Notes: generated by a model not told the origin, from the letters alone. Shown: positions 53,563 through 62,478, numbered from the stretch's first letter. The stretch is 64,000 nt of DNA from CALCNS01 sp964425745 (GCA_964425745.1 CAYRNW010000004.1:62001-126000), one strand, 5' to 3'. Made by a program: numbers and translations.

Positions 53563-54732
53563 TTACCGTTTCAACTCGGCTATAGCTTGTTCAAGTATAT
53601 TTAACATGACGACATTGTCTTCTTTATTGCCCAGGGTCAAACGGCAAATCCATTCGTTAACCAAAATCCCTTTTTCATTGAATAAGAAAAAACTGTTTAA
53701 TTCCGCAAATCGATCATCTACTTCTTTCAACATAGGGTGAGTAAGATGAACTAAATTGAACCTTCGAACAATTTCATAAGATTGGTCCTCGAATATCATC
53801 AAATAAGGATACATTTGGGCTATACTTTCCAGTCGAGCCATATATTTATTCATCAGAAAATCATAGTTTTTTCTAGAAAACCATTCGATTTTTTCTTCAA
53901 CATTTTCTCGTGTTGCCAGTTCGTGCAATAATACAGGGAATCGCGTTCGCACTTCAGTATTCTGTAAAACTAGTATGATTTGCACTTTCTCTATGAGAGG
54001 ATCAATTAACGCACTCAGTTGCGGAAGTGAATTCTCTAAAGACCAATGTATCATTAAAGTCGGTTCGGAGATCTTAATCGTTTCCTTTTCTTGAGAGCTC
54101 GATCGAACAAGAACAAGTTCTTGTAATGCTTTGCCGATTTCTACCGGAAACATAGAAACTTCATCTGTAGTAAAATGAGTGTAAACATCTTCATATTGCC
54201 CAACTGCATAATACAGATATTGCCTTTGAATCATCCCGTCTTTTACTTGCCAAATCGTAGGATGATAGTAATAGATTAGATTCAAGTAATCTTGCTCGAA
54301 ACCTAAACTCAATAAGTCACTCAACTTCAGTTTTACTACTTCAGAATTGCTGGGTAGAGTCATAACTTCATAGAAGGGTTCTGAGCGGAGCGGTGCCAGT
54401 CCGGCAATAAGCAACGTGACCGGAGCAAGATCAGCTAATTGTAAGAGGTCTTCCATGCAAAGTTCTTCATAGAGGGTATCACTTCCAGATGTTAGGATAA
54501 CGAACCCGTCTTCTATACCAGGAATTGGAAACTCATCTCCCGGTTTCGTATTGATATACTTGCGTTGTTTAAGTTTTTCTTCCTCTGAAAGGGGTTTCAG
54601 CACACTCCATAGTTTAGGTGCATCTTGATCTACAACTGGCTCTATTTCTTTTTGAGGTTGACATCCACTAAGTAAGATGACTAGAAACACCAAGAATAAA
54701 ACACCCATCTTGATAAAAAAGGAGCGATTCAT
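53563..54732 (-). CDS. Lipoprotein with two thioredoxin-like domains lacking CxxC (unit 2, copy b)
   Basis: A 389-residue lipoprotein (LLSGC, Cys ~24), close paralog of the one at 45935. 'TLMIHWSLENSLPQL' replaces the CxxC site, and the cis-proline is again lost ('SFFLFNEKGIL'). The last ~40 codons are identical in DNA to those of the unit-1 copy, whereas the middle is much more diverged. I chose the ATG at 54732, which begins the signal peptide; a longer reading to 54819 runs into the permease gene. Role inferred: surface binding or immunity partner of the ABC pair. Confidence 0.7.
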   Translation of the reverse strand: MNRSFFIKMGVLFLVFLVILLSGCQPQKEIEPVVDQDAPKLWSVLKPLSEEEKLKQRKYINTKPGDEFPIPGIEDGFVILTSGSDTLYEELCMEDLLQLADLAPVTLLIAGLAPLRSEPFYEVMTLPSNSEVVKLKLSDLLSLGFEQDYLNLIYYYHPTIWQVKDGMIQRQYLYYAVGQYEDVYTHFTTDEVSMFPVEIGKALQELVLVRSSSQEKETIKISEPTLMIHWSLENSLPQLSALIDPLIEKVQIILVLQNTEVRTRFPVLLHELATRENVEEKIEWFSRKNYDFLMNKYMARLESIAQMYPYLMIFEDQSYEIVRRFNLVHLTHPMLKEVDDRFAELNSFFLFNEKGILVNEWICRLTLGNKEDNVVMLNILEQAIAELKR

Positions 54733-54751
54733 ATGTTGATAACCACCTTCC

Positions 54752-57319
54752 TTACAGCAAATCTCCGGGTTCTTTTCGCGAGAATGCCACTGCCGGTAAC
54801 CAAGATGCAAAAATTGCACTCCCTATACATAACAGGAAGGGTCCGAAAATCAGGATTACCGCTTCGCTTGTATACCACAAAGTCTGACCTGAGGTTGTTT
54901 GTTGCAGTAGTGAAAGTCCAGTTGCCAATACTCCTGCTACTACAAAAGGAAAACCAGTACGCTTCATCAGTTGACGAATGATTTGTTTGGCAGTCGCACC
55001 CATGGTTCTTTGGATTCCGGTGTATTTGGAAATCTCGCGTGTTTTTACTATGGTGAAAGCAAATAACCCGAAACAGGTTTGTAAAACTAGCATACCAATG
55101 AGAAACCATGAAGTCAGCATGACACTGTGCTGCATGTCCAGAGTACGCTGTAAATCAAACGAAGGTTCAATGACTTTTATATCGGGTGTCTCGCGGTATT
55201 TTTCACTGAGTTGCTCATGCAATTCCTGGATCCTACCGTAGTCACTATTCCTAATAATGAGTAGCGGTGCCACTTTGTTTTGCCAAAACGTGTCTTTGTT
55301 CTTTTCATCCGTGGCATAGATACTGAGTAATGGATAACCTAATTCGGGCCGCTCCATGTACTCACCCAGTGTGACAATTCCTACAATTCGTTTACTCTCT
55401 CTCGTCCCGTAGCTGGGGAATTGCATCACTTTCCCTAAAGCCTCTTCTGCTGAGCCAAACAATGTCTCTGCTAGTTCTTCCCCTACTGCAATTTCCTCGT
55501 ATTCTTGTGGCCAATAACCCTGACTCACCAACAATCCTTGAGATTCTTGGTAATGACCGGCGGTGACCACCAAGTTGGTGGTAAATTGCATACCATCTAC
55601 ATAAAAACTAAATCTCGGATACGTTCCCTGCCAGCCTATACTCTCTTCTTCTACCCCTAGCCCGGTGAGTTTATATATGATTTCGCTGGGTAAATGATCT
55701 TCGTTTACCTTATGAATACTTTGAATTTGTATCATATCAAACTGAGAGGTTCGTAGTTTTGCTTCCAGTTTAGCTGTTTCCATAATGGTAGACCAGGTGC
55801 TTTGTTGTATGACGACAATCAATAAAAAGAAAGTCACAACACTAAGCTCGCGCCGGAAATCAATTTTACCCCATTGGAATCGTGATTTCCCTTTTATGGC
55901 ATCAATCGGACTCTGACCCAAAACAAAGAACGAACAAATTACACTACTGAACGGGGCGAAGCTCAAGGTGATGATTAGAAACGGAACGAGCGAACTGATT
56001 TGAAAGACATACCGGATGCCCAGAAAATGGTAGCACATATTTAGCACCAACCACAACCCGGGTATGGATATGCAAGCCGCTCCTAACGAAAGGTTCAAAT
56101 AGTTCTTAGCATACTCCAACTCGATTTGGTCGGTGCCCGAACCCATGGAACGGCGAATAGCTATGGCCTTTCTTTCCTGATACAAATGCAACATAAGTAA
56201 AGAAGTAATGAGAAGCATGGAAATACCGACCATGGACATAAACAACTGAATGAGAGGTTGCAATTCTTCGTTATCCATACCAATTTTAAGAGGTGGTATG
56301 AGTTCCACAGGGATTGAATAAACCTCACCTTGAAAGCGATCTTCAAAGGTATCGAGGATCTTTCGCAGAGTTAATGAGATGTTCTCTTTTGAATCAATCT
56401 TAACCAGCAAGTAGTTATACGGTTCTGGGTTAAAAAATTCTCTGGCAAGGGTTTCTTCTTTGCTTCCTTCTATATAATAACCAACATGCTCATTGGAATT
56501 TCGTTTCACCCAAAATTCCTCCATAGTAACCAGCATCCTTGGTAAAGCAAAATGCAACCCAGCGTTGCTTCGGGCTATAAAATTTTGATCACTCGCATAG
56601 TCAAAGTAAACAAGCTCATCCCCAGGAAGCGGTTTCACCGGATTAGAGATCCATTTTAAGGAGGACATGACGATTTGAGGATATTCTTTTTCGACTGATA
56701 CCGGTGAATCTGGTTTGAAATTCAAAAACTCCACATATGTCCCTGCAAAATCAAATCCTTTAGTGTCATAAATATTGTTCAGGGTTGATCCAATCTCCCA
56801 TTGGTGAAGTTGAGATACAGCTGCACCTAAAACAGCCCAATTTTGGTCGAGTTCATCTGGTAAACGATCCGTCTCAGATGCCATCTGCATAATTCTGAAA
56901 TAGCTGGGTTCAACAAATATCGAAGGAACAGATTTCCTGAAAACCATAGAACCTGAAGAGGTTTCAATTCTCTTGTCTGGCTCATAGTGCATCAAATATT
57001 CGCGATTGTTGGCTACTAATGAAACTTCTTCCACATGATCAATTTCGAGAACCAACTTTTTATCATCTGAGGAAAAAAACTCTACGGGTGTTACCTTGGA
57101 ATTATAATTCCATCCAATGGCATACACTAAGGTCTGGTCTTCCTTTTTTTCGTTTTCTAATTGAACCTCAACCCCATTACTTAAGCTTGCGGCTGCCATG
57201 ACACAAATCTCGAACAAGAGTATGCTTACAAGCAAAATCATCGTGATAACTTTACTAATTGGCTCTTTTATCTTGAAACGATAAACCATTTGCTTAATCC
57301 TGGTTAGTTTCATCGGCAT
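54752..57319 (-). CDS. FtsX-type ABC permease, unit 2
   Basis: A 855-residue paralog of the unit-1 permease with the same eight-helix plan and loops ('RRSMGSGTDQIELEYAKNY', 'TREISKYTGIQRTMGATAKQI'). The helical core and the segment around 55870-56160 are nearly identical in DNA to unit 1, while the first external domain (~60-340) is strongly diverged. That pattern fits diversification of the part facing the peptide. Met codons at 57319 and 57313 are both possible starts. Confidence 0.9.
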   Translation of the reverse strand: MPMKLTRIKQMVYRFKIKEPISKVITMILLVSILLFEICVMAAASLSNGVEVQLENEKKEDQTLVYAIGWNYNSKVTPVEFFSSDDKKLVLEIDHVEEVSLVANNREYLMHYEPDKRIETSSGSMVFRKSVPSIFVEPSYFRIMQMASETDRLPDELDQNWAVLGAAVSQLHQWEIGSTLNNIYDTKGFDFAGTYVEFLNFKPDSPVSVEKEYPQIVMSSLKWISNPVKPLPGDELVYFDYASDQNFIARSNAGLHFALPRMLVTMEEFWVKRNSNEHVGYYIEGSKEETLAREFFNPEPYNYLLVKIDSKENISLTLRKILDTFEDRFQGEVYSIPVELIPPLKIGMDNEELQPLIQLFMSMVGISMLLITSLLMLHLYQERKAIAIRRSMGSGTDQIELEYAKNYLNLSLGAACISIPGLWLVLNMCYHFLGIRYVFQISSLVPFLIITLSFAPFSSVICSFFVLGQSPIDAIKGKSRFQWGKIDFRRELSVVTFFLLIVVIQQSTWSTIMETAKLEAKLRTSQFDMIQIQSIHKVNEDHLPSEIIYKLTGLGVEEESIGWQGTYPRFSFYVDGMQFTTNLVVTAGHYQESQGLLVSQGYWPQEYEEIAVGEELAETLFGSAEEALGKVMQFPSYGTRESKRIVGIVTLGEYMERPELGYPLLSIYATDEKNKDTFWQNKVAPLLIIRNSDYGRIQELHEQLSEKYRETPDIKVIEPSFDLQRTLDMQHSVMLTSWFLIGMLVLQTCFGLFAFTIVKTREISKYTGIQRTMGATAKQIIRQLMKRTGFPFVVAGVLATGLSLLQQTTSGQTLWYTSEAVILIFGPFLLCIGSAIFASWLPAVAFSRKEPGDLL

Positions 57320-57336
57320 TGCAATTCACCTTTCTC

Positions 57337-58440
57337 TTAAGGTTGCCTTGTCTTCAGAACCTCGATAATCTGATGATACACATAGGTTGATTCATCTTCT
57401 ATAGGAACTAACTTATTTTCGCAAGTCCATTGAGCTATCAATAGCCCGTTTGTATCTAGTAGATAGATAATACATTTGCTTGTCGCCTTATCCTTAGAAA
57501 AGCGATTTGTGATTTCGAGGTTCATATCCTCGTACCATGTGATGTTGTGCCATCTTTTTTTTAATGTTGTTAGAGCAGTTGGGTATTCTTCTACTAGTTT
57601 CTCCCAATCCTGATACATTCTTTCTCGTGATTCTGTTAATTCTATGTCAGGTCTCTGTTCAACTAGCTCTTTCAATAACGGGAAATAGCGATATGGGAAA
57701 AACGAGTTTACAACAGGCACGACACGATAAGGCTGCACAGATAATTCATCGATTAAGCGGTAGATTGGTTCTTCATTACCCCATATTTCAAATTCAATCA
57801 ATAATGTAGGTTGATCTATTGTTAGAATGACTTTTTCATGGTCAATAGGCATACTAAGCGGTAATTCTTCAACAGAGTAAGGGTTGTTTATTAGTAACTT
57901 GAAATACTCAAAATCAATACCCGGTTGAAGGTTCAACCATTGATCAACGATGATGCCCTTAGATATTCTCCATAATTTTGGGTAATAAGATTCGCCAACC
58001 CGCTTATTCTTATATACCTTTTCGAGTTCGTTACTCTCAATTTTTCGTAATGTTATATTAGATTGTTCAAGCAAATATTCATACAAATTGTGTGCTTCAT
58101 CATCATTAGGAAGGTTTTCATAGAGAATAGTTAGTGACTTATCTGAAAAGGCGTTCGAAAATTCCTTCACCATTATGTTACTTGTTCCAAATTGAAAGGA
58201 ATATGTTAACAAGATGAACTCATTATCGATTTCTTTTATGGGAAAACCATCTCCCACCTTGGTACTAACGTGAGCTAGATTCGACAATTCTTCAGTTGTT
58301 AACGGCGATAAAACCATGCGTTTGATTCCAGATAGCTCATTTTGTTTTGTTTCAACCACTTCCTGAGACGAACAACCAATGATCAACACAAATATGCCTA
58401 TATATAGCAAAAGTAGTTTAATGAATTTTGACCTTTTCGT
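57337..58440 (-). CDS. Divergent thioredoxin-like lipoprotein without CxxC; start codon apparently ACG (unit 2, copy c)
   Basis: A ~367-residue lipoprotein if read from 58440 (lipobox LIIGC). The second-domain site reads 'PTLLIEFEIWGNEEPIY', with no cysteines. Reading back in frame from the TTG at 58410 gives 'KRSKFIKLLLLYIGIFVLIIGC', whose 'KRS' aligns with the start of the 45935 paralog. The codon at that start is ACG (58440-58438), 7 nt after GGAGG. So the original ATG seems mutated; the TTG at 58410 would give a very short signal without positive charge. Translation is probably weak, or the gene is decaying. Confidence 0.62.
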   Translation of the reverse strand, partial: TKRSKFIKLLLLYIGIFVLIIGCSSQEVVETKQNELSGIKRMVLSPLTTEELSNLAHVSTKVGDGFPIKEIDNEFILLTYSFQFGTSNIMVKEFSNAFSDKSLTILYENLPNDDEAHNLYEYLLEQSNITLRKIESNELEKVYKNKRVGESYYPKLWRISKGIIVDQWLNLQPGIDFEYFKLLINNPYSVEELPLSMPIDHEKVILTIDQPTLLIEFEIWGNEEPIYRLIDELSVQPYRVVPVVNSFFPYRYFPLLKELVEQRPDIELTESRERMYQDWEKLVEEYPTALTTLKKRWHNITWYEDMNLEITNRFSKDKATSKCIIYLLDTNGLLIAQWTCENKLVPIEDESTYVYHQIIEVLKTRQP

Positions 58441-58477
58441 AATCTCACCTCCTGAAGACTTGTTATAATCCGTCTTG

Positions 58478-59572
58478 TTATTTAGCTAAATCTAACGGAT
58501 TTTCATATCCTTCAAATAGATTCTTGCCTTCAGGATTTACCAAAGTAATCACCCTAGCATGTTTTAAACAGCCATTCTCATCTGTGATTACCATGAAAGG
58601 ATAACCAATTTCAACGAAATTCTTTTTCAAATCACCAAGGCTGTCCTTTAAAACAGTAAAGTCATCACCTAACAATTCAATATAAGCTTTAACCTTTTCG
58701 CGCATTCCCAAATCCCATTGTTGCATTTGTGTTAGGAGTTCCTCATCTACTATAACTTGAGGGAAAGAATCCTTGAAATTTTCAATTGAGTCTGAATAGT
58801 ATGAACTATCATCAATAATAATCGTCGGCTTTACTTTCCAATCAGATTGTTTTATCCATGGTATTATATCAGAACATATTGAGCACGTCGGTGATAAAAA
58901 CAAATAGCATTGTTTACCATTTGTATTAAGCTCGATTTCATGGTCTGTTTCATCAAAAAGGCTCAAAATCGGAAATTTCTCTCCCTCAATAAATGATGAT
59001 TTTGTAATGCCTATGTGTTTTTTTGAGCTCATGATTTCGTTAATCTCTGGCCAATCTTGAAATCTGATATTCGCTTTCTTATATTCTACAATTCCATCTT
59101 TAATATAGTAAATTGCAGGAAAAGAACCAATTGACCATTTATTCAACATATTATCGTCATAATAAATTATTTCTGTATCTTCCGAAAGACCATTTATTAT
59201 CTGATCTAACATTGAAGAATTTTCTTCCGTCCTTGCAGGGAGCAAAGAAGTAATGTCTTTGATTTCATTCTGGTAGCATAACTGTACTATCATTGTGGTA
59301 ATCAAATCCAAAGTTCCATTCAAAACCAAAATATAGCCTTCATTAGATTTTTCCGGATAGAGTTCCTGGGTTTTTATTTTACCATTTAGCTCTTCTAGCA
59401 GACCATCAGTAAATTTTTTACTTGTAGCAACTAAAAACTCCTTATTATCATAGCCACTTTTAACTTTAAGATCGTTAACTCTAAAATGACAGGCGCTTAG
59501 TAAAAAGCAAATCAATATCAAAATAAAAAAGGTTTTCGGTTTTTCACTTCTTCTTCTGTTTGCTCGCAACAC
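58478..59572 (-). CDS. TlpA-like thioredoxin-fold lipoprotein with CxxC (unit 2)
   Basis: A 364-residue lipoprotein (LLSAC lipobox, Cys ~28), paralog of the one at 49734. Active site 'LSPTCSICSDIIPW' (~225), and cis-proline 'IGYPFMVITDENG' (~330). The N-terminal half is a divergent thioredoxin-like domain ('WSIGSFPAIYYIKDGIV'). Predicted to act on disulfides outside the membrane, fed by the thioredoxin-CcdA protein at 61323. GTG at 59572 is preferred (AGAGGTG six nt upstream) over GTG at 59581. Confidence 0.77.
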   Translation of the reverse strand: MLRANRRRSEKPKTFFILILICFLLSACHFRVNDLKVKSGYDNKEFLVATSKKFTDGLLEELNGKIKTQELYPEKSNEGYILVLNGTLDLITTMIVQLCYQNEIKDITSLLPARTEENSSMLDQIINGLSEDTEIIYYDDNMLNKWSIGSFPAIYYIKDGIVEYKKANIRFQDWPEINEIMSSKKHIGITKSSFIEGEKFPILSLFDETDHEIELNTNGKQCYLFLSPTCSICSDIIPWIKQSDWKVKPTIIIDDSSYYSDSIENFKDSFPQVIVDEELLTQMQQWDLGMREKVKAYIELLGDDFTVLKDSLGDLKKNFVEIGYPFMVITDENGCLKHARVITLVNPEGKNLFEGYENPLDLAK

Positions 59573-59596
59573 ATCAATCACCTCTAATTGCCCAAC

Positions 59597-60763
59597 TTAT
59601 TTCAACTCAGTTATTGCTTGCTCCAAAATAGTCAGCATTTCATATCTGTCTTCTTGATTCCCCAAAGTCATGCGGCACTGCCAGTCTTTAACCAAGATAC
59701 TTTTTGCATTGAACAGGTAGAACGAATAAAGCATAACTCCACGGTCCTCTCCTTTCATCAACGAGTAATGCAGAATCTGTAAAGAATTCAGCCTACGTAT
59801 CATTTCGTGATTTTGATCTTCATATATCTTCAACTCGGGATATAGTTTCATTATATTGTTGATGTTACTTAGTTCAACTGATGTTTGGTTTTTCATACTT
59901 TCAATATATTTCCATTCAATTCTATCTTCAGCATCATAAGACGATGCTAAAGCTTCTAAAAGCACAGGATAACGAGTGCGAATATCTGTTGTCTTAAGCA
60001 CCAGAAATATCTGCACCTTGTTCTGAAAATAGTCTAAGAAGGTTTGTAGCAATGCATTTGAATTCTCAAATGACCAAAGAATAAGCAGAGTTGGCCGGTC
60101 TATTTGAACCAGTTCTCTCTCTTGACCTCGTGCCTGAACCAAATATAATTTTTGCAAGGGTTGTCCAACTTGAATCGGCGAAATCATGGAATCATCGTTT
60201 GTGAAGTGCTCATATATATCTGCATATTGACCGACTACATAATAAAGATATTGATTTTGGATAATACCCTTCTCTATTTGCCAAACTGCTGGATGATAGT
60301 ATTTTTCAATTTCAATATAATCTTCATCAAAACCCAAACTAATCAAACCATTTCTATCAATCTTAACAATCTCAACATTTGTTGGGAGTTGAATCTTATC
60401 AAAGAATGAATTAGAAGCAGGAGATACTAATCCGGCAATTAAGATAGTTATTGGGGCTAAATCAGATAGTTGCAAAAGTTCACGCATACATAACTCTTCA
60501 TAGAGATTTGGTCCCCCTGTAGTAAGTATTATATACCCATCTGTTAAGCCCTTAATTGGAAACTCGCTGTTTACTACTGTGTCAATGTATTGATGCTGTT
60601 TTACTCTTTCTTCTTGCGATAAAGGTTTTAAGACACTCCATAATTTCGGTTCCTCAATGTTCTCCTTAGGTGTCACATTTTTCATTGATTGACACCCACT
60701 GAGTAATACTATTAAGAACACTATTAGTGTGACGAAAGCATTGTTATAGATGGAGTGCTTCAT
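59597..60763 (-). CDS. Lipoprotein with two thioredoxin-like domains lacking CxxC (unit 2, copy d)
   Basis: A 388-residue lipoprotein (LLSGC, Cys ~24), paralog of 45935 and 53563. 'TLLILWSFENSNALLQ' stands at the former CxxC site. Other shared blocks: 'KLWSVLKPLSQEERVKQ', 'YEELCMRELLQL', 'QNQYLYYVVGQYADIY', 'ILEQAITELK'. Located directly after peptide B (100-bp gap with an inverted-repeat arm). This unit thus has three such proteins, against one in unit 1. Confidence 0.7.
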   Translation of the reverse strand: MKHSIYNNAFVTLIVFLIVLLSGCQSMKNVTPKENIEEPKLWSVLKPLSQEERVKQHQYIDTVVNSEFPIKGLTDGYIILTTGGPNLYEELCMRELLQLSDLAPITILIAGLVSPASNSFFDKIQLPTNVEIVKIDRNGLISLGFDEDYIEIEKYYHPAVWQIEKGIIQNQYLYYVVGQYADIYEHFTNDDSMISPIQVGQPLQKLYLVQARGQERELVQIDRPTLLILWSFENSNALLQTFLDYFQNKVQIFLVLKTTDIRTRYPVLLEALASSYDAEDRIEWKYIESMKNQTSVELSNINNIMKLYPELKIYEDQNHEMIRRLNSLQILHYSLMKGEDRGVMLYSFYLFNAKSILVKDWQCRMTLGNQEDRYEMLTILEQAITELK

Positions 60764-60842
60764 TTCATTATCATCTCCAATTCTCGAGAATAAGTAATTC
60801 GCTTTATGTATATAATGACTAATTTACGCACGTTAGGTTTGT

Positions 60843-60856
60843 ATAGCCATGCTGGA
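60843..60856. repeat. Left arm of the 14-bp inverted repeat flanking peptide gene B
   Basis: ATAGCCATGCTGGA, 8 bp past the peptide stop codon; its exact reverse complement is at 61165-61178. Confidence 0.95.
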
Positions 60857-60863
60857 GATTATA

Positions 60864-61142
60864 CTACCTACTCGGCAATTCCATACCTTTTATCCAACCA
60901 CAAGGTACTGGTCTATATGTGCAGTATCTGTTTACCTCAACATAGTTTTGATAAACTACAGCTAGATCAGGAGTGTAAGGTTCATATGAGCACCACCCGC
61001 AAAGTGTACATACACAATAGGTGTTATCGGCATTACAATCTACTACATCAGCAATGGCGCACATTGGATTGGCAAGAGCAAAAGACGAAAATAGTGTGGA
61101 CAACAATCCAAACAACATTATTATAATCAAATATTTTTTCAT
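60864..61142 (-). CDS. Secreted eight-cysteine peptide B
   Basis: A 92-residue precursor: signal peptide (~1-24, 'MKKYLIIIMLFGLLS', ...FALA-NP), then ~68 mature residues. Cysteines: P-M-C, D-C, Y-C-V-C-x2-C-G-W-C, R-Y-C-x-Y-x-P-V-P-C-G. These match peptide A one for one, while non-cysteine positions differ by about half. The C-terminal block 'Y-x-P-D-L...Y-x-N-x-V-E-V-N-R' is shared. The ATG at 61142 has AAAAGGAG upstream and is preferred to the ATG at 61172. Candidates: a bacteriocin-like or signalling peptide, but no known family is recognised. Confidence 0.8.
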   Translation of the reverse strand: MKKYLIIIMLFGLLSTLFSSFALANPMCAIADVVDCNADNTYCVCTLCGWCSYEPYTPDLAVVYQNYVEVNRYCTYRPVPCGWIKGMELPSR

Positions 61143-61164
61143 TTTCTTTTCTCCTTTTATTAAA

Positions 61165-61218
61165 TCCAGCATGGCTATCTATCAATGCTGGTGAAATACC
61201 TAAAGTTAACTCCAGCAT
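61165..61218. promoter_or_regulatory. Right inverted-repeat arm and CCAGCAT repeats upstream of peptide B
   Basis: TCCAGCATGGCTAT (61165-61178) pairs with the arm at 60843-60856. CCAGCAT (61166-61172) also forms a local palindrome with ATGCTGG (61185-61191) and recurs directly at 61212-61218. The triple motif in the leader/promoter resembles an operator or an alternative RNA fold. The remaining gap to 61322 holds no recognised gene. Confidence 0.6.
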
Positions 61219-61322
61219 ATCAAGCGAAAAACTTATTCACCAGGTTTTCCTCACATAAACCCAACATACTTTAGTGAGTAAGGATACTATGCTATTATAC
61301 GAACTCTATATTTAACCGTTAT

Positions 61323-62375
61323 TTAGTTAAATAAGCCGAACAATCCAGTAACGAAAAGATAAAACCCCAGGCTCAGTGTAATTGCACGAGCAAAAGTGTT
61401 AAGATATTGGTTTTTGAGCTGGCCTTGCACAATCAGTGCGTTTTTACCAAAAAACATTAACAGAATAATCAAAACCATGGGTAATGCAAAGGCTGCGTTA
61501 TATAAAACAAGGCGCCATAAATAACCTGTTGTATCTTTCGTAGATATGTAATATATGGTTGGTAGGTAGATTTGACCTGTACAGATAAATTCAAACATTG
61601 AACTACATAAGCCGATAATAAACACGGACAGCAGCCCAATACTTCTTGCTCTCAAATTGCCAATCACTTTACCTAATTTCAGCTTGACTTTATTCCCTTT
61701 TCCCTGATTACTTCCAATAGAAGATATCACTAAGAGTAACCCCATCAAAATATAAATGAATGGTGCTGCAACACGCAGGAAGTCAAATCTCACAACTAAT
61801 TGTCCTAATCCAATACCCAATAGGAAATAAACAGATGTCACTCCGAAAACAAATACGAGCCCACATTGTAATAATCTATCTCTGTCTTTGTTGGCTATAA
61901 TCGCTAACAATATCAACAACACATTGAGAGTGCATGGATTTAAGCCATCAGAAAGACCTGCCACAAAAACCCCCCATTCAGTCAAGGAGCTTACTGTTAC
62001 ACTATCTTTTGAGGATCCCCCCGATAGAAATGCTTTGAGGCTATCTTCATCCGAAAATCCGATTTGAGCATTATCCCCATAAAAGAATGCAGGGACTTGA
62101 CCAGCCAGCGATGGCGCTTTATCGCAATCAACCAATAATTGCATCATGAGAGATAAACTTCCGGGATCTTGAATATTATATTTTTCAACCGCAAGACCGT
62201 CTGCTTCGAGCTTTTCAACTATTGGCTCTGCCTGCTGGCAACTGCTACAGTAGGGTGAATAGAAGAAAAATAGTGTTGTTTCTTCCTTTGCATTACCCTG
62301 AGCTTTGCTAAAAATCAGTGGAGAAAAGGTGCTGCATAAAATCAAGCAAAGAAAAAATACTTTGAACCTTCTCAC
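61323..62375 (-). CDS. Thioredoxin-CcdA fusion (membrane thiol-electron carrier)
   Basis: A 350-residue protein: signal (~1-25), an extracytoplasmic thioredoxin-like domain with active site 'FFYSPYCSSCQQAEPIVEKL' (CxxC ~43-46), and a six-helix CcdA/DsbD-type domain from ~130. The membrane redox cysteines are in 'LNPCTLNVLL' (~148) and 'FEFICTGQIYLP' (~262). CcdA/DsbD proteins move electrons from cytoplasmic thioredoxin to outer partners. It sits upstream of peptide B in the same direction, so it could keep the TlpA-like lipoproteins reduced. GTG start with GGAGGGAAG upstream. Confidence 0.85.
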   Translation of the reverse strand: MRRFKVFFLCLILCSTFSPLIFSKAQGNAKEETTLFFFYSPYCSSCQQAEPIVEKLEADGLAVEKYNIQDPGSLSLMMQLLVDCDKAPSLAGQVPAFFYGDNAQIGFSDEDSLKAFLSGGSSKDSVTVSSLTEWGVFVAGLSDGLNPCTLNVLLILLAIIANKDRDRLLQCGLVFVFGVTSVYFLLGIGLGQLVVRFDFLRVAAPFIYILMGLLLVISSIGSNQGKGNKVKLKLGKVIGNLRARSIGLLSVFIIGLCSSMFEFICTGQIYLPTIYYISTKDTTGYLWRLVLYNAAFALPMVLIILLMFFGKNALIVQGQLKNQYLNTFARAITLSLGFYLFVTGLFGLFN

Positions 62376-62440
62376 ATTCTTCCCTCCTAAACAGAAGCCA
62401 AAATAATTTTAATTCATCAAATAGCATTTGCATAAAATCA

Positions 62441-62468
62441 AATCTACTATAATTATATGCCTGTTCAA
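62441..62468 (-). promoter_or_regulatory. Weak candidate promoter of the thioredoxin-CcdA gene
   Basis: On the - strand TTGAAC (62468-62463), 16-bp spacer, TAGATT (62446-62441). Suboptimal boxes. Confidence 0.35.
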
Positions 62469-62478
62469 AATGGTTTCA

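Noticed and set aside
60806..61126. 106-codon frame on the + strand
   Set aside because: It is antisense to the peptide B gene, which has a signal peptide, ribosome site and a paralog; the antisense frame has none of these.
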